Source: Bog-473 sp963744225 (GTDB taxonomy: Bacteria; Actinomycetota; Acidimicrobiia; Acidimicrobiales; RAAP-2). Taken from it: a stretch of DNA of 64,000 bases. Made by a program: the position numbers and the translations under genes. Location of the stretch: the NCBI GenBank assembly GCA_963744225.1, contig CAVUSV010000005.1:124001-188000 (forward strand). The letters are read 5' to 3'. Under the pieces are notes generated by a model, which was not told where the DNA came from, did no database searches, and worked only from the letters and a program-made list of their open reading frames with translations. Shown piece by piece: positions 8,836 to 18,490 of this stretch. Every line of letters begins with the position of its first letter. Positions within the stretch are counted from its first letter, which is position 1.

Positions 8836-9171
8836 TCAGCCGGCCTCCCGCCACCCCGAGGCGTCCCGAAAAAGGCGAAGTTCGGTGATCTGTGCCAACT
8901 TCGGCCGAAGCCAACGCCGAAGCAGTGACGACACCGAGGGCCGCGGGGGCGGACCCACGCTCTCCTGGGTCCCGTCGATCGCATCGCCGAGAGCGTCTGC
9001 GAGGACGCCGATGAGCGCCGGTACCTCGCTCAGCTCAACCGGCGTCGAGGCGACACAGAGCCCATCGCGCCAGTGACTCAGGACGATCTTGCCTTGCTCG
9101 GGATGCCTGGTCACCCGCAAACTCGCGCCCTGACCCCGAGCGTCGGGGATGCTCAGGCGTCTCGGCCGCAC
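8836..9171 (-). CDS. Conserved hypothetical protein (short actinobacterial family)
   Basis: 111 residues. The block IVLSHWRDGLCVASTPVEL followed by EVPALIGVLADALGDAI resembles small actinobacterial proteins of the form 'vvlSlWrdgvCvaTfrL..ev..Li..L...L', which consist of two beta strands and a helix. N-terminal part is Arg rich. Cytoplasmic; function unknown. Located 125 bp downstream of the DUF3089 gene on the same strand. Confidence 0.5.
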   Translation of the reverse strand: MRPRRLSIPDARGQGASLRVTRHPEQGKIVLSHWRDGLCVASTPVELSEVPALIGVLADALGDAIDGTQESVGPPPRPSVSSLLRRWLRPKLAQITELRLFRDASGWREAG

Positions 9172-9296
9172 ACCGCGAGTATGAACCCCCCGCCTCGCTG
9201 CGTCGAGGTGCTCGACGCCCGGGTCGTCGGCGCACTCGCCCCGAGGGCGTCGGGTGCGGAGACTCGTGACGACGTTTCGAGCCTCCCTGGCGTCGG

Positions 9297-10472
9297 TCAG
9301 CCGGCGTAAGCGGTCGATTCATCGTGGACGATCTGAATGAGGTTGCCCAGGGCCAAATCCTGGTCGTCGTTGTGGAGTCCCCACCCGGGCCCAGACCCCT
9401 GCTGCACGATCGGTCGCGGGTCATTGGGCCCGGCGATGTCCGTGACCTGCAGCCACGTGGCTCCCCCCGAGCTCTGGCACCGCGCGCTGTAGAGGCGCGG
9501 GTAGGACACCCACCGTGTCCGAACGGTCGCTCCCTGGTCAAAGATCTTGGGGATCAGCGGTCCGGTGCCCCCGGCGAGTGCGGCGGGGTTCACGCAGAGG
9601 ACCTGCAGTCCCTTGACCGAAGTCGGCTCGATGCCGTCGTGCCCGTTGATGCTGGTGGCGGGGCGACCGAACGAGCTGTTGGCTGCAGGAGGCGAGCTGA
9701 AGGCCGAGTAGGCCACGACGCACCCCGTCTGGGTGTTCGTCTGGCAGGCCGGCACATTGACGAAGTCACCGCCAACGACCTTGCCCGTCGGCACGAGCAC
9801 GTTGCCGCCCATCAAGAACGCGGAGACGAGCAGGTGGCGTTGCGTCGGGCTCGGGTCGATCTGCCGCTTGATGAGCCCGGTGAGGAGTGCTGCCCCCTCC
9901 GAGTCCCCAATCAGGACGACACCCCGTCCGTTGTTGTCGTGCGCGAGGTAGTCCGTCCAGGCGGAGGCGAGTCCGCGATAGGCGATCCCCGTCGTCGTTG
10001 GGTTGATCGCGTTGTGGTGGAGGGCGGCGAGTGTGACCGCAGGGTAGATCGGCGCATAGACACGGCAGACCTGGGAAAAGGGGGACGCCTGCTCGGTCGC
10101 GACCGCTCGTTCCTCAGGGTCGACGTGGAGGTTGGCATTGTCCGTCGGCTGGGTGCTGACGTTCGGGTACACGTAGAAGCAGTCAACCGGCGGGTTCTTG
10201 GCCGCGACGGTTCGCTGGACGGAGGTCGTCCCGTTGGGGCGCACGACGGTGGTGGTGAGGCTGCCGGCGCAGGGATTGTTCGACAACCCGGGACGACACA
10301 GCCACACCGTCGAGGACGGCGCGGCCGTGGCGGCTGCCGCCGGGGATCCGATCGCCTGCAGTGGCCCCACGAAACCGAGCACCACGACGAGGGCGATCCC
10401 GACCATCACAAGGATGCCCCGCGTCCCGATCTCGGCGCTGCGCACCGGGCCGCGGTGACGTACGGAGGCCAT
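9297..10472 (-). CDS. Secreted or membrane-anchored DUF3089 alpha/beta hydrolase
   Basis: 391 residues. A basic N-terminus and hydrophobic stretch (about residues 19-43) form a signal anchor. The mature protein opens with VWLCRPGLSNNPCAGSLTTT, the DUF3089 signature (WLCRPG..xxPC..dLttT), then DCFYVYPNVSTQPTDNANL. The nucleophile elbow is GDSEGAALL (Ser in GxSxG). Later Asp and His residues (LHNDDQDLALGN) could complete the triad. Family length is ~350-400, so this is complete. DUF3089 enzymes are presumed lipases or esterases acting outside the cytoplasm; the substrate is unknown. Confidence 0.85.
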   Translation of the reverse strand: MASVRHRGPVRSAEIGTRGILVMVGIALVVVLGFVGPLQAIGSPAAAATAAPSSTVWLCRPGLSNNPCAGSLTTTVVRPNGTTSVQRTVAAKNPPVDCFYVYPNVSTQPTDNANLHVDPEERAVATEQASPFSQVCRVYAPIYPAVTLAALHHNAINPTTTGIAYRGLASAWTDYLAHDNNGRGVVLIGDSEGAALLTGLIKRQIDPSPTQRHLLVSAFLMGGNVLVPTGKVVGGDFVNVPACQTNTQTGCVVAYSAFSSPPAANSSFGRPATSINGHDGIEPTSVKGLQVLCVNPAALAGGTGPLIPKIFDQGATVRTRWVSYPRLYSARCQSSGGATWLQVTDIAGPNDPRPIVQQGSGPGWGLHNDDQDLALGNLIQIVHDESTAYAG

Positions 10473-10594
10473 GGCAAATCATGGCTGGTCACCGGCGCTC
10501 GTGTGCGTCGGGCCCGGCGGCGGTCACGGTGCACGAGCGGCTGTTCGCCCGCAGGGCGCCCAGGAGGGGAACCCTGCTCAGGGGGCGTGCGTGG

Positions 10595-13367
10595 TCATCC
10601 CTTGGCGGCAGACCAGCTCGGTCCCGTCGCCACCGAGATCGTCAGCGGGACGTAGAGGTCCGCCACCCCCGACAGGGCGGACTCGGTGAGGCGGTGCACC
10701 TCGTCCTCCTCCCCCGGCACGACCTCGACGATCACCTCGTCGTGGACCTGGAGCACCAGGCGGCTGGCCAGGTCGTGCTCCTCGAGGTCGCGGTCGAGGC
10801 GGACCAGCGCCAGCTTGAAGATGTCGGCCGCCAGCCCCTGAATGCCGGCGTTCATGGCCTGGCGCTCCGCCGCCTGGCGCAGCCGGTAGTTCGACGCCGA
10901 GAGGTCGGGCAGCGGGCGGATGCGGCCGAACTGGGTCCGGGTGGCGCCGCGGATCTTGGCGTCGGCCACCGCGTGGTCCATGTACTGGCGCACCAGCGGG
11001 AAGGCCCCGAAGTAGCTCTCCATGATGGCCGCCGCCTCCTCGACAGGGACGCCCAGGCGCTGGCTGAGGCCGTAGGCCTCCATGCCGTAGGCGAGGCCGT
11101 AGGAGACCATCTTGGCGAACTCCCGCTGGGTGTGGGTGACCTCGTCGGGAGCGATGCCGTACACGGCGGCGGCCACGGTCCGGTGCACGTCGGAGCCGCT
11201 CGTCGAGCGCGTGGATCAGCCCGGGGTCCTCCGAGAGGTGGGCGATGCAGCGCAGCTCCACCTGGTCGTAGTCGGCCACCAGGAAGGTGCTGCCCGGCGC
11301 CGGGCACGAAGGCACGGCGGAACTGCTTGCCGAGTTCCGTGCGCACCGGGATGTTGTGCAGGTTGGGGCGGTCCGAGGAGATGCGCCCGGTGCGGGCCAC
11401 CGTCTGGCCGAACGACGCGTGGATGCGGCCGTCGGCCTGCACCTCGGCCAGCAGGCTCTCCCCGTAGGTCGAGCGCAGCTTCTCCACCTCGCGGTACGAC
11501 AGCAGCGCCTCGATGATCGGGTGGACGCCGCGCAGGCTCTCGAGGGTCTGGGCGTCGGTGGAGAACCCGGTCTTCGTCTTCTTGCCCGGCGTCAGGCCGA
11601 GCTCGTCGTAGAGCACGGTGCGCAGCTGCGGCGTCGAGTTCACGTTGAACTCGTGGCCGGCGATCTCCTGCACCTCGGCCTGGAGCGTGGCCGCGGAGGC
11701 CTTCAGCGAGTCGGTGATCGTCTGCAGCTCGGCCCGGTCGACGCCGATGCCGGCCACCTCCATTTTGGCCAGGACCCGGACGAGCGGCGTCTCGATGTCG
11801 TCGTGCAGCATGACCATGTCCTCGGACTCGAGGCGGCTGTCGGAAGGCGCGCGCCATGCCGAGCGACGTCGCACGCCTCGCCGGCGGCCTCCTGGGCGAC
11901 GTCGCGGCGCCGTCTCGCCCGGCTCGACGATGTCGAGGCTGAGCTGGCCCGTCTGCTCGCGCAGCTGCGCGAGCTCGTACTCGCCGGTCGAGGCATCGAG
12001 CAGGTACGCCGCCACGGCGGTGTCCATCTCGAGCCCGGTCACGTCGATGCCGAGCGGCAGCAAGCGAGCGCATCATCTCCTTGACGTTGTGGCCGAGCAC
12101 GGGCCGGGCGAGGACGCGCGTTGAGCGTCGTGGCCACCGAGCGCGGCGCCGAGCAGGTCGCCCGGCACCAGCACCCCGAGGCCGGCCTCGTCGCCCTCGG
12201 TGGCCACCAGGACGAGCGCCGACCAGGTCGCTGCGCCCGGGGATGCCGTTCCAGCGGGCGGCCACGGCGAGGCTGGCCCGTGCCGAGCTCGCCGAGCTGC
12301 TTGGTCGACCTCCGCCGCCGTCGTGGGCAGCGCGACGTCGCGCAGCTCGAAGGGCGGTGGCGCCGGTGCGACGCGGGCCGCCGGCCCGGCGGTCGCCCGC
12401 CCGCCGGCGGCCCTCCGGTCGCGTGGCGGCCGGCGACTGCCCGGCGACCGGCTCGCCGAGCGCGCCGGCGTCGAGGAGCTCCTCCATGCGCTGCCAGACC
12501 GTCTTCATCTCGTAGCGCTCGAAGGTGGCCTCGGCCGTGGCCGCGGTCCCAGCCGCCCAGGGTCAGGTGGTCCACGTCGACGTCGAGCGGCACGTCGCGC
12601 ACGAGCGGGATGATGCGGGCGTTGGACCGGGCCAGCTCCTCGTTCGCCGCCAGGTTCTCCCGCAGCTTCGGCGTCAGCTCGTCGAGGTGGCCGAAGACCC
12701 CGTCGAGGTCGCCGTAGTTGGTCAGCAGCTTGGCGGCGGTCTTCTCCCCCACCCCGGGCACGCCCGGGCAGGTTGTCCGAGGGGTCGCCCCGCAGCGAGG
12801 CCAGGAGCACGTACTGCGACGGCGGCACGCCGCTGCGCTCGACGATGCCCGCCTCGTCGTAGAGGGAGTAGTCGCTGACGCCGCGCTTGTTGTAGAGCAC
12901 GCGGATGTAGGGGTCGTGGACGAGCTGGAAGCTGTCGCGGTCGCCGGTCACGATGACGACCTCGCACTGGCGCGCCGCCGCCTCGGTGGCCAGCGTGGCG
13001 ATGACGTCGTCGGCCTCGAAGCCGGGCGCCTCGACCACGGGGATGGCGAGGGCGCCCATGACCTCGCGGATCATGTCGAACTGGGGCGGCAGGAGCCACG
13101 GGCGTCTCGGCCCGCCCGGCCTTGTAGTCCTCGTGCATCTCGTCGCGGAACGTGTCGCCGGGGTGCGTCGAAGGCGACGGCGAGGGCCGAGGGCCGCTGC
13201 TCCCGGATGAGGTACACCAGCATGGAGGTGAACCCGTGCACGGCGTTGGTGACGACGCCCGTCGACGTGGCCAGCGTGTCCGGGAGGGCGAAGTAGGCCC
13301 GGAAGGCCAGCGACATGCCGTCGAGCAGCAGCAGCGGGCCCGTGCGCTCCTGCCCTGTCGCCATCAC
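10595..13367 (-). CDS. polA: DNA polymerase I, frame broken at eight or more places
   Basis: Reading successive frames gives one DNA polymerase I. N-terminal 5' nuclease: LLLLDGMSLAFRAYFALPDT, then HEDYKAGRAETP, FEADDVIATLATEAA, TGDRDSFQLV and PGVGEKTAAKLL (helix-hairpin-helix). Then a weakly conserved 3'-5' exonuclease-like middle. C-terminal polymerase: NVNSTPQLRTVLYDELGL, GRISSDRPNLHNIPVRTE, VADYDQVELRCIAHLS (motif A), MVSYGLAYGMEAYGLSQRL (motif B region) and LVLQVHDEVIVEV (motif C). Breaks fall near 13160, 13100, 12770, 12550, several between 12430 and 11880, 11300 and 11195. At the sites I checked, deleting one G/C from the given sequence restores the frame. It starts 7 bp after the pdtaR-like gene, in the same operon. 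Gene order with the ANTAR regulator is as in Mycobacterium (Rv1626-Rv1629). Confidence 0.9.
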
Positions 13368-13374
13368 CCCGACA

Positions 13375-14028
13375 CTACGGGGTCAGGGTGCCGTCGACGA
13401 CCTGCTGGGCCACGTCGCGCATGCGCGCCCGCGTCTGCATGGCCGTGCGCTGGATGAAGCCGAACGCCTCCGTCTCGGGGAGGTCGTCGCGGTCCATCAG
13501 GATCTGCTTGGCCTCGTCGACCAGCCGGCGCGTGGCGATCTTGTCCTCGGCCCCGTCCGCCGGAGTGCTCGGCCTCGATGGCCCAGTCCTGGCGGGCCTT
13601 GGCCAGGACGTCGGCGATGGCCGGCAGCAGCTCGCGGGGCTGGAACGGCTTGATCAGGTAGGCCGAGACGCCCGGAGTCCCGGGCCTCCTCGATCAGGTC
13701 GCGCTGGCTGAACGCCGTCAGCAGCAGGACGGCCACCTGGTGGCGGGACGTGATCTCGCGGGCGGCCCGCAGGCCGTCCATGCCGGGCATCTTGATGTCG
13801 AGGATGGCCAGGTCCGGCTGGTGCTCCTCGACCAGCGTGACGGCCTCGTCCCCGCGGCCCGGTCTCCCCGACCACGTCGTAGCCGGCCGCCACGAGGATC
13901 TCCTTGAGGTCGAGGCGCACGATGGCCTCGTCCTCGGCGATGACCACCCGGGCCGGGCGCCGTCGCCGTCGTGCCGTCACCGCCTCGTCCGTCGCCGTCA
14001 CTCGGGGCGTCATCTGCGTGCCCGTCAC
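13375..14028 (-). CDS. pdtaR: ANTAR-domain response regulator (PdtaR-like), three frame breaks
   Basis: Receiver domain: PARVVIAEDEAIVRLDLKEI (acidic pocket), HQPDLAILDIKMPGMDGLRA (phospho-acceptor Asp), VAVLLLTAFSQRDLIEEA and YLIKPF (conserved Lys). C-terminal ANTAR RNA-binding domain: EDKIATRRLVDEAKQILMDR and the helix ending AMQTRARMRDVAQQVVDG. Frame breaks near 13860, 13675 and 13560 are each repaired by removing one base. ANTAR regulators bind paired hairpins in nascent RNA to prevent termination. The GTG start overlaps the stop of the upstream coiled-coil gene by 4 bp (GTGA), and polA follows after 7 bp. The matching sensor kinase is not in the window. Confidence 0.85.
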
Positions 14029-14314
14029 TGCTGCCCGTGCACGGCCGAGGAGCTCGTCCTGGCGGTCGCTCGAGCTCGGTCACCGTCTTGAGCAGCGCGT
14101 CGCGGGCCCGCGCCATGGCGTCGGCGTGGCGCGCCGCCTCGTTGTGCTCCTGCGTCGCCAGCGGCGTCTCCGACACCAGGGCCCGCACGCGGGCCTCGTC
14201 GGCCGACTCCTGGACGACGGCCAACTGCTCGTCGAGCACGGCCAGCTCCTCCCGCGCCCGGACGAGCCGGGCGTGGACGTCTCGGATCCGCCGTTCCAGC
14301 AGGACGCGATGCAT
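14025..14314 (-). CDS. Conserved coiled-coil protein, two frame breaks
   Basis: A ~95-residue helical protein: MHRVLLERRIRDVHARLVRA, REELAVLDEQLAVVQESADE, then LVSETPLATQEHNEAARHAD and TELERRQDELL, ending AVHGQQ. The heptad pattern of L/V and charged residues predicts one long antiparallel coiled coil. Breaks near 14062 and 14045; with both repaired the stop (TGA, 14025-14027) overlaps the regulator's GTG by 4 bp, which supports the repair. Sits between menC and pdtaR, so it is part of the same operon. Function unknown. Confidence 0.65.
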
Positions 14315-14320
14315 GGAGCG

Positions 14321-15496
14321 TCAAGTGTACGTGGCGGGGAACCAGCGACGCTGCGCATCGAGCCGTCGCCAGGACCGGCGTCGTCGGGCCGGTTCCCGAC
14401 CCCCGGCCCGTCGGGCACCCGGACCCAGCCGTCGACCACCGGCGGGTAGCCGCAGGGGTCGACGGACGAGGTAGTCGGCCGGGTCACCGAGGTCGCTGAC
14501 CAGGCCCGTCGCGTCCTGGCTGAGCCGGGCCGCCAGGGCCAGGTTGGACGCCCGGCCGAGGCCCGCCTCGAAGAAGCCGCCGACGAAGGCGGGGACGCCG
14601 GCGGCGGCGCACGCGGCGTGGGCGGCGCGGGTGGCGCGGACGCCGCCCGAGGCGGGCGGGCTTGAGACAGGCCATGGCGCACGCGCCGTTGCGCAGCGCG
14701 TCGACGCACGCGCCGCGGCGAGGAAAGCGACTCGTCGAGGCAGATCGGGCACCGGGAGGACGCGGGCCAGCTGCGCGTGGGCGACCAGGTCGGCCGGCGG
14801 GAGCGGCTGCTCGATGCAGAGCACGCCGAAGTCGGCCAGCCGGCTCAGCACCGCGACGTCCTCGGCGCTCGTCGCGCGTGATAGGAGCCGTTGGCGTCGA
14901 CCTGGAGCACGAGGTCCGGATGATCGGCCCGCACGGCGCGCACGGGCTCGAGCTCCCACCCCGGCTCGATCTTCAGCCGGACGCGGGCGCGCGCCGGCGC
15001 GCACGGCGGCGTCGACCTCCGTCGCGCAGCGCGCCCAGGTCGCGGTCCGGCGGGATGCCCACCACGGCGCCGACGGGCATCGTCTCGAACCCGGGCCCGG
15101 TCCCGAGCGCCTCGGCCAGGGAGCGGCCCTCGGCCCGCAGCTCGGCGTCCGAGACGGCCATCTCGAAGGCGGCGGCCAGCATGCGGTCGACGGGGGAGCT
15201 CCCGAAGAGCCGCGGCACCTCGGCGCCGGCGGGCAGGTGTCCTCCCCTGGCGCCGGCTGGCCGCGGCGAGGCGGGGCACGCCCCGCTCGGCCGCCGCCTG
15301 CTCCACCTCGTCGAGGGGCGGGTCGACCGACGTGCCCTCGCCAGCGCGGCGCACTCGCCCCACCCCTCGCCCTCGTCGTGTCACCACGCCGGCACGAAGA
15401 GCAGCGGGCGCACGTGGTGCACGCCGGCGGCGGTGCCGATGTCGCGTGCGGAACGGGAGGTCGACCCGGACCAGCTCGACGCCGCTCGAGCTTCAC
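14321..15496 (-). CDS. menC: o-Succinylbenzoate synthase, frame broken at six or more places
   Basis: Switching frames recovers an enolase-superfamily enzyme. Blocks in order: VELVRVDLPFRT and IGTAAGVHHVRPLLFV (N-terminal cap), GEGWGECAAL, FGSSPVDRMLAAAFEMAVSD, VRLKIEPGWELEPVRA (KxK-type catalytic lysine), VLQVDANGSYH (first metal Asp), DFGVLCIEQPLPPADLVAHA (second metal Glu), GVPAFVGGFFEAGLGRASNL and ATGLVSDLGDP. This order and the GWGEC/IEQPL motifs are those of MenC, which makes o-succinylbenzoate in menaquinone synthesis. GTG start at 15494-15496. The exact 3' end is uncertain because of the frame errors. First gene of the menC - coiled-coil - pdtaR - polA operon, 58 bp from the tRNA-Leu on the opposite strand. 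Confidence 0.85.
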   Translation of the reverse strand: MKLERRRAGPGRPPVPHATSAPPPACTTCARCSSCRRGDTTRARGGASAPRWRGHVGRPAPRRGGAGGGRAGRAPPRRGQPAPGEDTCPPAPRCRGSSGAPPSTACWPPPSRWPSRTPSCGPRAAPWPRRSGPGPGSRRCPSAPWWASRRTATWARCATEVDAAVRAGARPRPAEDRAGVGARARARRAGRSSGPRAPGRRQRLLSRATSAEDVAVLSRLADFGVLCIEQPLPPADLVAHAQLARVLPVPDLPRRVAFLAAARASTRCATARAPWPVSSPPASGGVRATRAAHAACAAAGVPAFVGGFFEAGLGRASNLALAARLSQDATGLVSDLGDPADYLVRRPLRLPAGGRRLGPGARRAGGREPARRRRSWRRLDAQRRWFPATYT

Positions 15497-15554
15497 GACC
15501 GTGGCGCTCCCACCCCCTCACCGTAGATCGCACCTTGTACGCTCTGGCGTTCCC

Positions 15555-15637
15555 GCCCGGATGGCGGAATGGCAGACGCGGCGGCCTCAAAAGCCGCTGT
15601 CCGAAAGGGCGTGCGGGTTCGAGTCCCGCTCCGGGCA
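15555..15637 (+). tRNA. tRNA-Leu (anticodon CAA)
   Basis: The acceptor stem GCCCGGA (15555-15561) pairs with TCCGGGC (15630-15636), followed by discriminator A. The D-arm has TGGCGGAATGGCAGAC, and the anticodon stem-loop is GCGGC-CTCAAAA-GCCGC with anticodon CAA (reads UUG). A long variable arm (TGTCCGAAAGGGCGT) marks it as class II, and the T-arm is GCGGGTTCGAGTCCCGC. CCA is not encoded. Confidence 0.95.
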
Positions 15638-16249
15638 CGTTGTTTCCCCTCTTCAGGGGTTGTTCCGGGTCGCCGCGCTCTGTCCAAGAGTCACAAGAAG
15701 GTCACACGCGTGCATCATCACGATCTCAGCCATCGTCGTTGACATCGCCGCTGCGGGGACCATCCTCAGTGCAGTCACCTTGGCCGGACGACGCAGCTGG
15801 CAACGCATGGTGTCGCGGATACCACGACTTCCCCATACCCGGGTCCACATCGATCCGCAGCGGACAACATGCAATTGGACTCCGGTGGAGTATCGACCGG
15901 AGAAAGAGCGGCCTTCCGGTTGCGGTGCGTCACAACCAACCTGACGCCCGCTTACGACCTCCGAGTTACGGCACTCGAGCTGCACGGAATACGACTCAGT
16001 CGGTTCAGCAGACAACGAGAAGGGCGCATCAAGCTCGCGCCGCTGGAAACGTCTCGAGGGGCTGTCATGGGTCGCCCCGAACGGTACAACTTGGGATAGT
16101 CGAGACTTTGGACTTACGCCTCGGATTCGGGCCCCACGTGAGCGCCTCATACCTGCCACGTGGCACGAGAACGCGGGCCAGTCCTGGGATGGCGAATCCC
16201 GCCACGTTGAGCATTGACCGTGGGTATTGCAGTGCGTGAGGATGTCTGC
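15638..16249. other. Long intergenic stretch downstream of tRNA-Leu
   Basis: About 610 bp without a supported gene. It carries the 17-bp GTCACA direct-repeat motif at 15690-15706. Long open frames on the minus strand have repetitive Arg/Ser/Thr composition and are antisense shadows of the downstream cyclase gene. A tRNA 3' flank is a common integration site, but no integrase is seen. Confidence 0.4.
15690..15706 (+). repeat. 17-bp GTCACA direct-repeat motif, left copy
   Basis: GTCACAAGAAGGTCACA: two GTCACA hexamers spaced 11 bp (one helical turn). It occurs again, with 16 of 17 bases identical and in the same orientation, at 28378-28394, 12.7 kb away. This copy is 53 bp after tRNA-Leu. Confidence 0.55.
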
Positions 16250-17128
16250 ATGGCCGAGGCTCGTGCCAAAAATTTGACGAGCCCTGACGAGACGATTCGA
16301 GTTCCCCCTGATCAAAGTCCAGCAGGTCGACCTCGGGGATGTCACCGTGGGACATATCGTGATGGAGCCAGGTTGGCGCTGGTCCACACACGTGCGCCCC
16401 CACATCGGTGGGGACTGGTGCGAGGCACGCCACGTTGGCGTTGTTTTGTCGGGCCGGTTCGAGGTGGTGATGCGCGACGGGAACACGTGCCAGTTCAAGC
16501 CTCTCGATGCTTTCGAGGTCCCGCCGGGCCACGACGGGTACACCCTCGGTGACGAGCCCTGTGTCCAGATCGAGTGGTCGGGCCTGCGAGCCTTCGCGGG
16601 GTTCCGCCTGATTGGGACACACAATCGGGCTCTGGTCACGCTGTTGTTCACGGATCTCGTCGACTCGACCGTGACTGCAAATCGACTTGGCGACGTCGCC
16701 TGGCGGGAGCTGCTCTCGATGCACTACGAGGCGGCTCGGGCAGCGCTTGAGCGACACCACGGCCGCGAGATCAATACGACCGGCGATGGTCTTCTTGCGA
16801 CGTTCGACGCACCTGCGGCAGCGCTGCGTTGCGCAGCAGCCATCAGGCGGACCGCCACAGGCGAAGGTTTGCGCGTGCCCGTGCCAGTGTCCACGTTGGA
16901 GAAGTCGAGCTCGTCGGGACTGATGTTCGCGGTATCGCCGTGCACGAAGCCGCGTGGATCCTCGGTGTTGCGGATGCAGGTGAGATTCTCGTCTCAGGCA
17001 CCACTCGCTCGCTTGCCCACAATTCGGGGTTCGTGTTCCGCGACCGGGGTTCGCACGTCCTCAAGGGCCTGGAAGGCGAATGGCAACTCTTCGGCGCTCA
17101 CGAAGATGAGGAAGCGGCGCCGAACTGA
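16250..17128 (+). CDS. Cupin - class III adenylate/guanylate cyclase fusion, two frame breaks
   Basis: Start at ATG 16250 (MAEARAKNLTSPDETIR). A break near 16301 (one extra G) joins this to a cupin domain: VTVGHIVMEPGWRWSTHVRP, HVGVVLSGRFEVVMRDG, FEVPPGHDGYTLGDEPCVQI. Then a class III cyclase domain: LVTLLFTDLVDSTVTANRLG (first metal Asp), HHGREINTTGDGLLATFDAP (second metal Asp). A second break near 16885 leads to SVHVGEVELVGTDVRGIAVH, GEILVSGTTRSLA and GSHVLKGLEGEWQLFA. It is cytosolic. The cupin half should bind a small ligand and control nucleotide cyclisation; which NTP is used and what the ligand is cannot be read off. It stands alone. Confidence 0.8.
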
Positions 17129-17296
17129 CCCACTGGCTGGTCGAGACGACGGAAATCAGTGTCCTGGTTCGATCCTCGCTGCCGGGACGGGGCACCGGTG
17201 CACTTGCCCGACTCGGTGGGATGCCCTCGGCGTCCGAACTCGCTACGCGCTGAACCTCCAGGCGCCTATGCCAGCCCGTCTCCTTAGAATGCGCCA

Positions 17297-17905
17297 ATGA
17301 CACCACCGAGCCTCGCTCAGCAGGAACGCAAGGCCCTCTGCGACCTCTTTGTCGAGCGTGGTCCCGACGCGCCCACGTTGTGCGAGGGATGGCTCACCGC
17401 CGATCTCGCTGCGCACCTCGTTGTCCGTGAACGGAGACCCGACAGCGGGCCAGGACTCGTCTGGCCCCCGCTGGCCGGCTACACGGACAGCGTGCGGCTC
17501 GCGGCGCGGGATCGCACGCCCTGGGAGACGCTCGTTGAGACCGTGCGGCGCGGGCCGCCGTTGCTCCTCCGACCTTTCGATGGGCCGATGAACACGGTCG
17601 AGTTCTTCATCCATGTGGAGGACGTACGTCGGGCGCAAGACGACTGGGAACCCCGCCCGATCTCCCCCGATTTGGCCGATGCCCTCTGGGCGCGCATCGG
17701 GCCCGGGGGGATGGCAAAGAGCGTCCCCGCAACGATTGTGATCACCTCGCCGGGACGGGCCGACAAAGAGCGTGGCACTGGGCCCCGCCTCACACTGGCC
17801 GGCGACCCGGGCGAGCTCACCATCTTCGGCGCCGGTCGCCAAGGGGCAGCCAGGGTCGAGATCAGCGGCGACCCAGCGCTCGCCGCTCAGCTGCGCGCCG
17901 CGTAG
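17297..17905 (+). CDS. TIGR03085 family metal-binding protein (DinB / maleylpyruvate-isomerase-like fold)
   Basis: 202 residues. N-terminal helix LAQQERKALCDLFVERGPDA, then APTLCEGWLTADLAAHLVVR, in which T-L-C-x-G-W and the H of AAHL are conserved metal-site elements. The second half has NTVEFFIHVEDVRRAQDDWE, giving the His of the third helix, and a C-terminal beta domain VVITSPGRAD ... LTLAGDPGELTIFGAGRQGA, which corresponds to the SCP2-like tail. The family belongs with mycothiol-dependent enzymes of actinobacteria; the reaction is not known. The ATG at 17297 has no strong ribosome binding site. Confidence 0.85.
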   Translation: MTPPSLAQQERKALCDLFVERGPDAPTLCEGWLTADLAAHLVVRERRPDSGPGLVWPPLAGYTDSVRLAARDRTPWETLVETVRRGPPLLLRPFDGPMNTVEFFIHVEDVRRAQDDWEPRPISPDLADALWARIGPGGMAKSVPATIVITSPGRADKERGTGPRLTLAGDPGELTIFGAGRQGAARVEISGDPALAAQLRAA

Positions 17906-18083
17906 CTCGGTGTCTGACTTCCGAAGCCTTGATCGGAGATGTCACGTCCGACAGGGTTGCCATGGGTCGGCCCAGACCTGCCCACTTCGCGGCGAAGGTG
18001 CGAACGTTCGCACTTCGGGGTGAGGCGCTTATGACGAGCGTCGGCCTTGGATCTGTGAGGTTGCGTCACGAAACGCACTTAGA

Positions 18084-18098
18084 GTTAGGTTAACTAAC
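18084..18098. promoter_or_regulatory. AT-rich inverted repeat upstream of a small DUF2510-like gene
   Basis: GTTAG-GTTAA-CTAAC forms a 5-bp inverted repeat around a GTTAAC centre in otherwise GC-rich DNA, 38 bp before the chosen start. It may be an operator or promoter element. Confidence 0.3.
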
Positions 18099-18135
18099 GG
18101 TGACGAAAGAGGAAACTTTAGGTAAACTCGATCCG

Positions 18136-18306
18136 ATGGACAGTGAGACGCTTGTATGGGGTTGGCACCGGGATCCGTACGGGATCCATGAAGAACGCTG
18201 GGTTTCGGGCGACGGTCTACCAGCGAAACTCGTCAGGGATGGTGGATACGAGTCGTATGACCCCCTGCCCAACTGGGAGTCGTATGACCCCCCGCCAACT
18301 CGATGA
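18136..18306 (+). CDS. Small DUF2510-like protein
   Basis: 56 residues from ATG 18136 (a GTG at 18100 would add 12). The core WGWHRDPYGIHEERWVSGDG then LPAKLVRDGG resembles the DUF2510 motif 'GWYxDPxGxxxxRWWDG' that recurs at the N-termini of actinobacterial membrane and secreted proteins. The C-terminus has a short direct repeat (NWESYDPPP / GYESYDPLP). A paralogue with the same core is at 28736. Function unknown. Confidence 0.5.
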   Translation: MDSETLVWGWHRDPYGIHEERWVSGDGLPAKLVRDGGYESYDPLPNWESYDPPPTR

Positions 18307-18490
18307 TGCGAAGTACCGCCTGACGTAACCCGAGACGGCAGTCGACCCTTCAGTTTCCATCAGAGATGCTCCGCTCCGTCGGTCGACCAGGATCCTCCTT
18401 TTACTCGAGATGTCATCCTGCGAATGGTTGCTGATTGAGCCAAGAGCCGACTGCCCAGTTCGCTGCCGGGTCGGAGAGGCAGCTCAGGAA

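Noticed and set aside
9324..10655. A 443-residue plus-strand open frame
   Set aside because: Arg/Val/Asp-rich shadow antisense to the DUF3089 hydrolase, which has a signal anchor, signature motifs and a catalytic serine.
10852..12508. Several long minus-strand frames as independent genes
   Set aside because: They are segments of one DNA polymerase I read in different frames; separate proteins would be cut in mid-domain.
15653..16651. A 332-residue minus-strand open frame
   Set aside because: Composition is Arg/Ser/Thr rich, overlaps the cyclase gene and the noncoding tRNA flank, and shows no motif.
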